The notes under the pieces are model-generated. The model saw nothing but the letters and a program-made list of their open reading frames with translations, searched no databases and was not told where the DNA came from. A stretch of DNA of 15,398 nucleotides from Bacillota bacterium (GTDB lineage: Bacteria > Bacillota > UBA4882 > UBA8346). A program made the translations under genes and the position numbers. Below are positions 1-7,264 of the stretch, piece by piece (position 1 is the stretch's first letter; each line of letters starts with the position of its first letter). Location: assembly GCA_023415375.1 (NCBI GenBank), contig JAEZKW010000168.1, positions 1 to 15,398 of the forward strand, in the 5' to 3' direction.

Positions 1-312
1 ATCACCAAAGGCAAATGGAAACCAATCATCTTGTGGCAGTTAAAGCCCGGTAATATCTCCCCAGCCAGCCTCGAAAAAAATATCCAGGGCATCAATCAAA
101 AAATGCTGATGGAGCAATTAAAGGAGCTTTTAGATTGCGATTTGGTCGCGAAAACAACTTATGAAGGCTATCCGCTGCGTGTTGAATACTCCTTGACCGA
201 GCGCGGCGTAAAGATGCTGGAAGCGCTTACCATCATGCAAAACATCGGTATCGAGCTGATGAAGGAAAATGGAATGGCCGATGTGCTAAAGGAAAAGGGA
301 TTGATAAAATGA
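1..312 (+). CDS. HxlR-family transcriptional regulator (5' partial)
   Basis: The reading frame is open from the first base, so the gene begins outside the window. About 10-20 N-terminal residues are probably missing, since HxlR proteins are usually 100-120 aa. The visible 103 codons match the family's winged helix: a GKWKPIILWQL helix at the start, a GINQKMLMEQLKEL recognition-helix region around residues 31-45, and the wing YPLRVEYSLTERG around 56-68. HxlR proteins are dimeric repressors or activators, often answering quinones, aldehydes or thiol stress and often controlling a neighbouring redox gene. The next gene, in the same direction, encodes a flavin-type protein, which fits that pattern. 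One Cys is visible in the LLDCDLV helix; a redox role for it is speculation. A TTG at 31 could serve formally as a start, but the homology upstream of it argues against that. Confidence 0.9.
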   Translation: MTKGKWKPIILWQLKPGNISPASLEKNIQGINQKMLMEQLKELLDCDLVAKTTYEGYPLRVEYSLTERGVKMLEALTIMQNIGIELMKENGMADVLKEKGLIK

Positions 313-318
313 GTTCCA

Positions 319-338
319 TACCCACAAAAAAGTGGGTA
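319..338 (+). terminator. Hairpin after the HxlR gene, possible weak terminator
   Basis: The arms TACCCAC and GTGGGTA form a perfect 7-bp stem around an A6 loop, 7 bases after the HxlR stop codon. Only a broken T-run (ATTTACCTTTCC) follows, so termination would be inefficient. Part of that run also lies in the candidate -35 of the next gene. Confidence 0.4.
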
Positions 339-339
339 A

Positions 340-368
340 TTTACCTTTCCAGTCAATAACGCTACAAT
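340..368 (+). promoter_or_regulatory. Candidate promoter of the PNPOx-like gene
   Basis: TTTACC (340-345) and TACAAT (363-368) are separated by 17 bases, giving a plausible sigma-A promoter with a start near 375. The -10 is good and the -35 mediocre (4 of 6). It is supported mainly by position just upstream of a gene with its own Shine-Dalgarno site. Confidence 0.4.
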
Positions 369-393
369 TGACATGAAAAACATTCCATGTCAA
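368..393 (+). promoter_or_regulatory. Palindrome in the leader, candidate HxlR operator
   Basis: TTGACATG (368-375) and CATGTCAA (386-393) form a perfect 8-bp inverted repeat with a 10-base spacer. It spans the predicted transcription start and touches the Shine-Dalgarno AAGGAGG (392-398). A dimeric winged-helix repressor bound here would block transcription; as RNA the same repeat could partly hide the ribosome site. The adjacent HxlR gene is the obvious candidate binder, but this is inference. Confidence 0.4.
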
Positions 394-408
394 GGAGGCC
401 CTTTTCCA

Positions 409-831
409 ATGAAAAATGTAGAACAGACCATCGCTAATTTAATTGATAAAGCAAGTGTCTCTTTAATCGGATCCGTCGATACCGAAGGATTTCCCAATAT
501 GAAAGCGATGCTGCCGCCCAGAAAAAGAGCAGGAATCAAGGAGCTTTATTTTACGACCAATACTTCTTCCATGCGGGTCAAACAATTTTATCAAAACCCT
601 AAAGCCAGTGTTTATTTTTGCGACCAACGCTATTTCAAAGGCGTGATGTTAAAGGGCACCATGGAAGTGCTGGAAGATGCCGCTTCCAAAGAAATGATCT
701 GGCGCGATGGTGATACCATGTATTACCCGCTGGGTGTGACCGATCCTGACTATTGTGTTTTAAAGTTTACCGCCCAAAATGGACGGTTTTACAGTAATTT
801 CAAGTCAGAAGATTTTGATGTCGAATGGTGA
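409..831 (+). CDS. Pyridoxamine 5'-phosphate oxidase-like FMN-binding protein
   Basis: This 140-aa protein has the split-barrel fold signature of the PNPOx-like / general stress protein 26 group: an N-terminal helix followed by ASVSLIGSVDTEGFPNMKAM, then the strand LYFTTNTSSMRVKQFYQNPKASVYF, and the ending GRFYSNFKSEDFDVEW typical of the family. Members bind FMN or F420 and act as small oxidoreductases; the substrate cannot be read from sequence. I chose ATG 409 because AAGGAGG (392-398) lies 10 bases upstream. An in-frame ATG at 373 would add 12 residues but has no ribosome site and lies in the palindrome. It is probably regulated by the HxlR protein encoded just upstream. Confidence 0.85.
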   Translation: MKNVEQTIANLIDKASVSLIGSVDTEGFPNMKAMLPPRKRAGIKELYFTTNTSSMRVKQFYQNPKASVYFCDQRYFKGVMLKGTMEVLEDAASKEMIWRDGDTMYYPLGVTDPDYCVLKFTAQNGRFYSNFKSEDFDVEW

Positions 832-1148
832 TATCCGCTAAGTCTATCTAATGAGTATTCTATCGACAACTATTTTACCCAAAACGGCCTTCCGCTGAAA
901 TTTGATATGTTAAAGCTAGACATTTCTTATGAAGAAAGGAAGGCCCATATTGGGGACTAAGCTTTTGGCCATCCTTGACCCCTGTTGCCCATAGCCGATT
1001 TAACCGGCTTAACGTTATGGGAGAGGGAAAGCACATCGAAAACTCCAAAGGTGATGACGTAGAGGGCGGAGCCTACTATTCATTGAATCGCTGCCTTTAA
1101 CGCCCCGATTTCTTAAAATATTTTCCGAAGTGTAGGATGACCAAAGAT
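832..1148. other. Intergenic region without a recognised gene
   Basis: This stretch separates the convergent PNPOx-like and allophanate hydrolase genes. Three things are visible. First, the frame after the PNPOx stop stays open to a TAA at 958-960 with no recognisable product. Second, a bulged hairpin lies at 988-1021 (CCCAT/ATGGG outside, AGCCG/CGGCT inside). Third, an inverted repeat GGGCG (1064-1068)/CGCCC (1101-1105) encloses ATTC/GAAT. None is followed by a convincing T-tract, so I could not place a clear terminator for either operon. The segment 963-987 resembles one inside the cgdA-cgdB gap. Confidence 0.5.
963..987. repeat. Diverged repeat copy, matches 7209-7238
   Basis: The + strand here reads TTTTG, then ATCC, TGACCCC, GT and GC in the same order as in 7209-7238 (TTTTG, ATCC, CTGACCCC, GGTCGC), with small insertions. 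Both copies are intergenic. A short diverged repeat family is possible, but two copies in one window are weak evidence. Confidence 0.3.
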
Positions 1149-2864
1149 TCAGCTCTCCTTTAAATACCCCCGCCAACCGCCGAACCTAGTAATATCCTCG
1201 GAGCTCTCCGCGATATAGGCTTCACAAACAAATCCCAACACGCTGGAACCGTCTTGCAATTGAACCCGGCCAATCCCTAAAGGAGCGGGAATTCGACTCA
1301 TAAAGTAACCCAGCTGCTCATTGGGCATCTCCCAGATTTCAAGTTTGATCGCGGCTCCCCCTTCTTCACGCTTAATCAACCCCGGTTTAGGCGGATTGGT
1401 GGGAATCTTCACCATCTGATAACAAGGAGCAGTAAAATCTTCACGCACAAAATGAGCGCCACATTGGCTCATCTGATACTCCAGCGGCAGTCCCCGCATA
1501 TGCAACCCGCAAACGGCAATGAATGATGTGGCGCTTTGAAACTTTTCCGCCAGTACGGCCGTTAGCCCCTCCGAACCGCTAAGCGCGAACAGGCTGATGC
1601 CGAAGGGGACTTGGTCAGCTGCCCAACCGGCCGGGATACTGACTGCACACAGATCTAATAAATTACAATGATTTGTATAGCATCCCATTTCTCGGTTGGT
1701 ACTAAGCGGTTCCCGGCGCACCGCTTCCCTGGTCCAAGTTCCGCCGCAGGTCGGCAACACCAAGACCGCATCTTCCAACAACTTCCTGGTTTCAGCCTGA
1801 TAAGCTCGTAATTGATGCAGCGCTTTGAACAAGTCCGCCCCATTCAAATCAGCACCGGAGCGCAGGATTTGCGCGGTAACTTCGTGCACTCCCCCGGGAT
1901 GAGTCGAGACAAACTCCCCCAAATCCGCCCAACGCTCCGCAACCCATGGCCCTTCATACAAAATATCGGCGGCTTTGGCGAACAAATCATAATTTAAACG
2001 CCGGACCGGCACCCCCAGATTCAGGAGTTTATCCTTCGCCCCCTCCCAAGCTGCGGCGTACTGGGCCGCATACGGTCCGAAAAATTCTAACTCCTGCTCC
2101 GGTAAATAGACCGTTCGCGGCATCCGCAATCCGGAAATTGGAATCGTTTTGGACCAGGAATCGGTGGCTTCATAACCCCGGGCCACCTGATCAACCAGGA
2201 AACAATCGGCTAAGGAATTGGCAAAAACACTAATACAATCAAGACTGAGACACGCCGGAACGATACCTTGGATTGACCATGCTCCACAGCTCGGTTTGAG
2301 GCCATAAATATTATTGAGCGCCGCCGGAACCCTTCCCGAACCGGCGGTATCCGTTCCCAAAGCAAAAGCAACTTGTCCCCGGGCCACAGCGACGGCCGAC
2401 CCTGAACTGGAACCGCCGCTGATCAATTCTTCAGAGAGCGCGTTATGGGTCTCCCCATAAGGGCTCCGCGTGCCCACCAAGCCGGTGGCAAATTGATCCA
2501 TATTGGTTTTGCCAATTGGAATCGCCCCGGCCGCAATTAATTTTTGCACCACTACGGCACTGTCGGCCGGTTGATAGGCATAATCGGGGCAACCTGCCGT
2601 AGTAGGAGTCCCTGCCAGATCAATATTGTCCTTAACGGCAAAGGGGATTCCCCATAAAGGAGTCTCGGCGATATCCAAAGTAGACAATCTTTCCAGATAG
2701 GGCGCGATCAGTGCCTCCTGCGGCGGTGTAATCCAAATATTAAACCGCTCATCTGCTTGAGACCTTTTAATAATTTCCTCTACAACCTGGGACGGGGATA
2801 AAGCTTGTCTCAAATATTGCCCGCGCAACCAAGCGCCAGTTAAAAAACGAGGAATTGCCACCAT
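1149..2864 (-). CDS. atzF: Allophanate hydrolase (amidase-signature family)
   Basis: This enzyme hydrolyses allophanate to ammonia and CO2, the last step of the carboxylase route for urea or guanidine; it is also called DUR2 or AtzF. The 571-aa length fits the family (about 550-620). The N-terminal amidase-signature domain shows the Ser-cisSer-Lys triad: Lys78 in PFAVKDN, the cis-Ser within SGGSSSGS (149-156) and the nucleophile Ser176 in DTAGSGR. The last roughly 120 residues, from CGLHMRGLPLEYQ, are the small C-terminal domain of true allophanate hydrolases, which separates it from generic amidases. Start ATG 2864 shares its A with the TAA of the carboxylase gene (TAATG), so the two are translationally coupled; GGGAG lies 9 bases upstream. 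It is the last gene of the operon. Confidence 0.95.
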   Translation of the reverse strand: MVAIPRFLTGAWLRGQYLRQALSPSQVVEEIIKRSQADERFNIWITPPQEALIAPYLERLSTLDIAETPLWGIPFAVKDNIDLAGTPTTAGCPDYAYQPADSAVVVQKLIAAGAIPIGKTNMDQFATGLVGTRSPYGETHNALSEELISGGSSSGSAVAVARGQVAFALGTDTAGSGRVPAALNNIYGLKPSCGAWSIQGIVPACLSLDCISVFANSLADCFLVDQVARGYEATDSWSKTIPISGLRMPRTVYLPEQELEFFGPYAAQYAAAWEGAKDKLLNLGVPVRRLNYDLFAKAADILYEGPWVAERWADLGEFVSTHPGGVHEVTAQILRSGADLNGADLFKALHQLRAYQAETRKLLEDAVLVLPTCGGTWTREAVRREPLSTNREMGCYTNHCNLLDLCAVSIPAGWAADQVPFGISLFALSGSEGLTAVLAEKFQSATSFIAVCGLHMRGLPLEYQMSQCGAHFVREDFTAPCYQMVKIPTNPPKPGLIKREEGGAAIKLEIWEMPNEQLGYFMSRIPAPLGIGRVQLQDGSSVLGFVCEAYIAESSEDITRFGGWRGYLKES

Positions 2865-5800
2865 TAATCTACACTCCCTTCTTGGCTTGTTATGCCCAAA
2901 AGAATCTGCCCTGTATGGACAATATCCCCCGGTTTGACCATAATCGCCGCGGCTTGTCCATCACAGGGAGCCGCTTGGGCAAACTCCATTTTCATACTCT
3001 CAATAATCACTAAAGTCTCCCCTCGCTTGACTGTTTGCCCCGGTTCCACCAATACCTTCCAGACACTACCCGGAATTTGGGTGCTGACTCCTACAGCCCC
3101 TTCCGGTAAATCACCATTCTCCCGTGATTCGTCTATCTCGGTTTCCGAGACAAATTCAGCCAATCCGAGTTCTTTCCAACGTTCCCGTTCGGCCCGGAAA
3201 GCCGCTTGCTGCTTAGCCTTAGAGGCTGCAGCACTTTCCTTGATTGTATCAAGATAATGTAAATATTCTCCCAGATCAAAGGTGGTCTCTTCGATCTTTA
3301 CTTCAAAGCGGCCTCTGGTGAAATCCTCACGAAACTGCAAAAGTTCGTCCGCAGTAACCGGGTAAAATCTGAGCTGGTCAAAAAAATTCAATAGCCATGG
3401 CCGGCCATCCTTAAAGCTATGATTCGGTCGGTATTTATTCCACATCTGGACCGTACGGCCGACAAATTGATAACCCCCCGGTCCTTCCATACCGTAGACG
3501 CAGAGATAGGCTCCGCCGATCCCCACGGCATTTTCCGGAGTCCAAGTCCGGGCGGGATTATATTTGGTAGTAACCAGACGATGACGGGGATCAAGCGGGG
3601 TCGCCACCGGAGCGCCCAGATAGACATCGCCCAAGCCTAAAACCAAATATGTGGCATCAAACACAATCCGGTACACTTCGTCAATACTGTTCAGCCCATT
3701 GATGCGGCGGATAAACTCCAAGTTACTCGGGCACCACGGCGCATCTTTGCGCACGTTTTGATGATACCGTTCAATCGCGAGCCGTGTGGCCGGATCATCC
3801 CACGATAAAGGCAGATGGACAATCCGCGAAGGAATACGAACCGATTCCAACGGCGGCAATTGGTTTTCAATCGCGATTACCGTTTGGCAAGCGGCTTTCA
3901 CAGTAATTTTAGTGCGGTCGATATGGATCTGTAACGAACGAATCCCCGGAGTTAAATCCAGATAAGGAATCCGGCCGCTTTCTTTGATTGCTTCCATCAA
4001 AGCGTGGGCCCGGAATCTTAACCTTAAGTCCAGCTCCATAGGGCCGTATTCCACCAGTAAATTTTCATCTCCGGCACACAAAACGCGGATAGAGACCGGA
4101 TGGTCGGCGGCGTTATCATATAACACAGGATAGTCTTCATGCAGCTTCACCGGTGCTTCCGGCAATTCGGCAACTTCGAGCCCACTGCGCGCCCCGGATG
4201 CGATTTGCCCTAAAAATTCTTCTTGCTCGTTTCGCAGCTGTTCCGCCTGTTCTAAAGTGAGTAACTTAAATGTTATTTTATCACCCGGTTTCAACTGGCC
4301 GATCTTCCATAGCTCCGCCGTTGCCGTACATACCGGACAGACAAACCCTCCTAAGCTCGGCCCGTCCGGCCCTAGGAGAATCGGCATATCGCCGGTCATA
4401 TCCAGCGCGCCAACGGCATAAGCGTTATCATGCAGATTGGAGGGATGCAGCCCGGCTTCCCCGCCATCTTCACGGCTCCATTTCGGAGCAGGCCCAATCA
4501 GGCGCACGCCGGTCCGGGAACTATTAAAATGCACTTCCCAAACAGCAGCCGCTAATTGCGCCAAGTAGCCTTCCTGTAAAAACTCCTTAATACAATGGGG
4601 ACCCGGTATGACCCCGATTTCCCAGTCATGGGTCAATTTGGGTTGATACGCTTCCGGCAATGGATCGGTCATCACCGGCCGGTGTTGCTGTTTAAAGCGG
4701 AGCAGATCGCCGCTCCGCAGCGCCCTGCCGCCAAATCCGCCGAACCCCCCCAGGGTAAACGTCGCCGCGCTCTTTAAGACTTGCGGCAGGTCAAAGCCAC
4801 CTCCGATGAGCAAGTAAGCCCGCATACCCTGAGCAGCCCCTTGGAATCTCAAAACCTGATCAGCCCTGGCCTCCACCGCTTGATAACGGGGCACCGGCTC
4901 TCCATCCAAACTGGCGGCCAGATCGGCCCCTGTCAAACAAAACCAGGCATCCCCTCTAAAGCGGTAACTGCCGCCTTTTAAAGTCAGCTCCAATCCGGGT
5001 GCTCCCTCCGGATTACCCAACAAGATATTTCCAAGACGAAAAGCGAAAGCATCCATCGGGCCACAAGGCGGCACCCCCACATCCCAATGGCCGATCCGCC
5101 CCGGATAATCTTGAATCGTAGTTTGAATTCCTCCGTCCAAAACCTCCAAAGCGGGATAGCTTGGATTAAATCCGCTTAACATCTGGGTGGCCAAATCAGC
5201 CTCTTGATACGGCTTACTTTCCAACAGGCATTCCATGTATTGAATATTGGTGGTAATCCCGTAAATTCTCGTGTTTCGAAGGGCTGCCGTTAATTTGGCA
5301 ACCGCCGCCGCCCGGGTTTTCCCATGCACGATCACCTTAGCCAGCATGGGGTCATACAGGGTGGTGACGTTTAAATTATCCCGGATCCAGCTTTCCACAC
5401 GAATGTCCGCGGGAAAGAGCACCTTGTCGATCCTGCCGGCGCTCGGCGCAAAATTATTCGAACAGTCTTCTGCATAAATCCGCGCCTGGATGCTGTGGCC
5501 ACTCGGCGGACTCAGCTTTTCCCGGAGTTCACGCAAGTTTCCGGCAGCTTCCCGAACCATCCAATCGACCAAATCTACACCATAAACTTCTTCGGTAACC
5601 CCATGCTCCACTTGGAGTCGGGTATTGACCTCCAAAAAATAGAATTTTTGACTTTCAGGATCATACAGGAACTCCACCGTACCGGCACTACGATAGCCGA
5701 CCTCGCCAAGTAAGCGGACTGCCGCCTGGTGCATCTGCTCGCGGACTGTTTGAGGGAGGTTTGGCGCCGGACTTTCTTCGATAATTTTTTGATTCCTTCT

Positions 5801-6493
5801 CTGTACGGAGCAATCACGTTCGCCCAAAGCGACAATCTCGCCAAAAACGTTTCCAAAAATCTGCACCTCGATATGGCGCGCTTTGATAATATATTTCTCC
5901 AAAAATAGTCCACTGTCTTTAAAATTGCTTTTGGCCAAATGACGCACTGCTTCGAAAGCCGCCGCCAACTCGGCTTCAGTTTTGCAAATCCGCATCCCGA
6001 TGCCTCCGCCGCCGGCAGTACTCTTTAACATTACCGGATAGCCGATCTTCTCCGCCTCAGTCAGCGCCTGGGCCAAATCATTGATCAGCCCGGTCCCGGT
6101 CAGCATCGGGACATGAGCTGCCTCAGCGATTTCACGGGCCCGGTGTTTCAGGCCGAAAGCCTCCATTTGCTTCGGGGTCGGACCGATAAAAGTAATACCG
6201 TGCGCGGCGCATTCACGGGCAAAGTCCGCATTTTCACTTAAAAAGCCGTATCCCGGATGAATCGCCTGCGCGCCGGTTTCCAAGGCGGTCTTTAAGATCA
6301 GTTCCCCATTGAGATAACTATCTTTAGCGCTCCCTTCGCCGATCAGTACCGCCTCATCCGCTGCATCAACATGTAAGCTGTCCTGATCCGCTTTGGTATA
6401 GACCGCTACGGATTTGATTCCCATTCTTTTTAAAGTCCGCTCAATGCGCACCGCAATCGCACCCCGATTGGCGATCAAAACCTTATCAAACAT
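2864..6493 (-). CDS. Biotin-dependent urea/guanidine carboxylase
   Basis: This protein of 1209 aa carries a complete urea-carboxylase architecture. Numbered from the GTG at 6502: biotin carboxylase about 5-445, with FDKVLIANRG, the ATP-grasp glycine loop GGGGIG (164-169) and EVNTRLQVEH (291-300); carboxyltransferase halves related to KipA/PxpC (about 452-760) and KipI/PxpB (about 800-1030, with GPGGYQFVGRT); a charged linker; and a biotinyl domain with ESMKMEF, biotin on Lys1171. It carboxylates a small amide-like nitrogen compound using ATP and bicarbonate. The guanidine riboswitch and cgdAB upstream point to guanidine (giving carboxyguanidine) rather than urea. I prefer ATG 6493 over GTG 6502 because AAGGA sits 10 bases before the ATG but abuts the GTG, and MFDKVLIANRG is the usual N-terminus. 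Allophanate hydrolase is not fused, unlike fungal Dur1,2. Confidence 0.95.
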   Translation of the reverse strand: MFDKVLIANRGAIAVRIERTLKRMGIKSVAVYTKADQDSLHVDAADEAVLIGEGSAKDSYLNGELILKTALETGAQAIHPGYGFLSENADFARECAAHGITFIGPTPKQMEAFGLKHRAREIAEAAHVPMLTGTGLINDLAQALTEAEKIGYPVMLKSTAGGGGIGMRICKTEAELAAAFEAVRHLAKSNFKDSGLFLEKYIIKARHIEVQIFGNVFGEIVALGERDCSVQRRNQKIIEESPAPNLPQTVREQMHQAAVRLLGEVGYRSAGTVEFLYDPESQKFYFLEVNTRLQVEHGVTEEVYGVDLVDWMVREAAGNLRELREKLSPPSGHSIQARIYAEDCSNNFAPSAGRIDKVLFPADIRVESWIRDNLNVTTLYDPMLAKVIVHGKTRAAAVAKLTAALRNTRIYGITTNIQYMECLLESKPYQEADLATQMLSGFNPSYPALEVLDGGIQTTIQDYPGRIGHWDVGVPPCGPMDAFAFRLGNILLGNPEGAPGLELTLKGGSYRFRGDAWFCLTGADLAASLDGEPVPRYQAVEARADQVLRFQGAAQGMRAYLLIGGGFDLPQVLKSAATFTLGGFGGFGGRALRSGDLLRFKQQHRPVMTDPLPEAYQPKLTHDWEIGVIPGPHCIKEFLQEGYLAQLAAAVWEVHFNSSRTGVRLIGPAPKWSREDGGEAGLHPSNLHDNAYAVGALDMTGDMPILLGPDGPSLGGFVCPVCTATAELWKIGQLKPGDKITFKLLTLEQAEQLRNEQEEFLGQIASGARSGLEVAELPEAPVKLHEDYPVLYDNAADHPVSIRVLCAGDENLLVEYGPMELDLRLRFRAHALMEAIKESGRIPYLDLTPGIRSLQIHIDRTKITVKAACQTVIAIENQLPPLESVRIPSRIVHLPLSWDDPATRLAIERYHQNVRKDAPWCPSNLEFIRRINGLNSIDEVYRIVFDATYLVLGLGDVYLGAPVATPLDPRHRLVTTKYNPARTWTPENAVGIGGAYLCVYGMEGPGGYQFVGRTVQMWNKYRPNHSFKDGRPWLLNFFDQLRFYPVTADELLQFREDFTRGRFEVKIEETTFDLGEYLHYLDTIKESAAASKAKQQAAFRAERERWKELGLAEFVSETEIDESRENGDLPEGAVGVSTQIPGSVWKVLVEPGQTVKRGETLVIIESMKMEFAQAAPCDGQAAAIMVKPGDIVHTGQILLGITSQEGSVD

Positions 6494-6509
6494 GAGTCGC
6501 ACTTCCTTT

Positions 6510-7160
6510 CTATTTGTCCCAGATCACTAACCGCACCGAAGTCGGATTATAGGCATTGCAGGGATTATTAAGTTGCGGACAATTACTAATTAACACATCG
6601 ACTGCGCATTCCGCTTTTAACTCCACATAACAGCCGGGAGCGGACACTCCATCGGCGAATTCCAGTCCCCCTTCGGATGTAACCGGAACGTTCATAAAAA
6701 AGTTGATATTCGGGGCCAAGTCCCGTTTACCATAGCCCGCCTCGTAACCGGCAACCGCCAGCATAAACGAATCGCGGCAATTATGCATATACCCTTTGTC
6801 AAGGGAGTAGCGGACAGTATTACTTTGGGACGAACAAGCCCCTCCCAGGGTATCGTGGCGGCCGCAGGTATCGGCCACAATGGTTAACAGCGCTTTTCCC
6901 GATTCGGCCCGCAACACGCTGCCGGTGGTCAGATAAATATTTTGTTGTCCGATGATGGTCGCCACCGCGCTATAATGATCATCATGGTCGGCCGCGTCAT
7001 AAAAAGTTGTATCCGCAGCCTGATTGCCTTCAAGATCGACAATACGCAATACTTGACCCTTTTCGATCCGGTGCATCCAGCCATCTCCGGCCGGAAGCAC
7101 TTGATCATACAATGCGTCCGCAATTTTGCGTTCGCTTTCAACACGATTAAAAACAGCCAT
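6510..7160 (-). CDS. cgdB: Carboxyguanidine deiminase subunit (DUF1989, short type)
   Basis: This 216-aa DUF1989 protein belongs to the group once called urea-carboxylase-associated proteins, now known as one subunit of carboxyguanidine deiminase, which converts carboxyguanidine to allophanate and ammonia. Visible motifs are LRIVDLEGNQAADTTFY (38-54), the Cys/His cluster DTCGRHDTLGGAC (97-109), MHNCRDSF (125-132), RDLAPNINFFMNVPV and the ending NCPQLNNPCNAYNPT. The Cys/His cluster looks like a metal site. The start ATG 7160 has GAGGAGG a few bases upstream. The stop is 16 bases before the carboxylase start, in an operon. The A/B subunit letter is given by gene order and length and could be swapped relative to published usage; UAAP numbering also differs between sources. 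Confidence 0.88.
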   Translation of the reverse strand: MAVFNRVESERKIADALYDQVLPAGDGWMHRIEKGQVLRIVDLEGNQAADTTFYDAADHDDHYSAVATIIGQQNIYLTTGSVLRAESGKALLTIVADTCGRHDTLGGACSSQSNTVRYSLDKGYMHNCRDSFMLAVAGYEAGYGKRDLAPNINFFMNVPVTSEGGLEFADGVSAPGCYVELKAECAVDVLISNCPQLNNPCNAYNPTSVRLVIWDK

Positions 7161-7264
7161 AGGAAACCCTCCTCATAAACATTCTTTAGCGCCGTTTCGA
7201 TAGAACCGTTTTGCCTTTATCCCCCTGACCCCGGTCGCTTCCGAAAAAAGGGGAGCAATGTTTC
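7161..7264 (-). other. Structured 104-base gap between the two cgd genes
   Basis: Other gaps in the operon's coding series are 28 bases or less apart from the riboswitch region, so this gap stands out. AAACATT (7177-7183) and AATGTTT (7257-7263) form a perfect 7-bp closing inverted repeat. Inside lie a hairpin CGTTTC/GAACCG (7193-7208, one mismatch) and CCCCT/AGGGG arms. In RNA this would be a branched fold ending just before the cgdB ribosome site. It has no T-tract and matches no riboswitch class I know. An 87-bp insertion with terminal inverted repeats is an alternative reading. Confidence 0.4.
7209..7238. repeat. Diverged repeat copy, matches 963-987
   Basis: This is the second copy of the short intergenic similarity described at 963-987. 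Shared blocks in order are TTTTG, ATCC, TGACCCC, GT and GC. It lies within the inverted-repeat-bounded gap between the cgd genes. Confidence 0.3.

Noticed and set aside
1049..1077. Resemblance to the 3' half of a fluoride riboswitch (TGATGAC ... GCCTAC).
   Set aside because: The required 5' half (GATGG with its pairing partner) is missing, the spacing between the two blocks is wrong, and no fluoride exporter gene follows.
2892..6000. Many open frames of 60-120 codons on the + strand opposite the carboxylase.
   Set aside because: They are antisense shadows of a long gene, without ribosome sites or recognisable domains.
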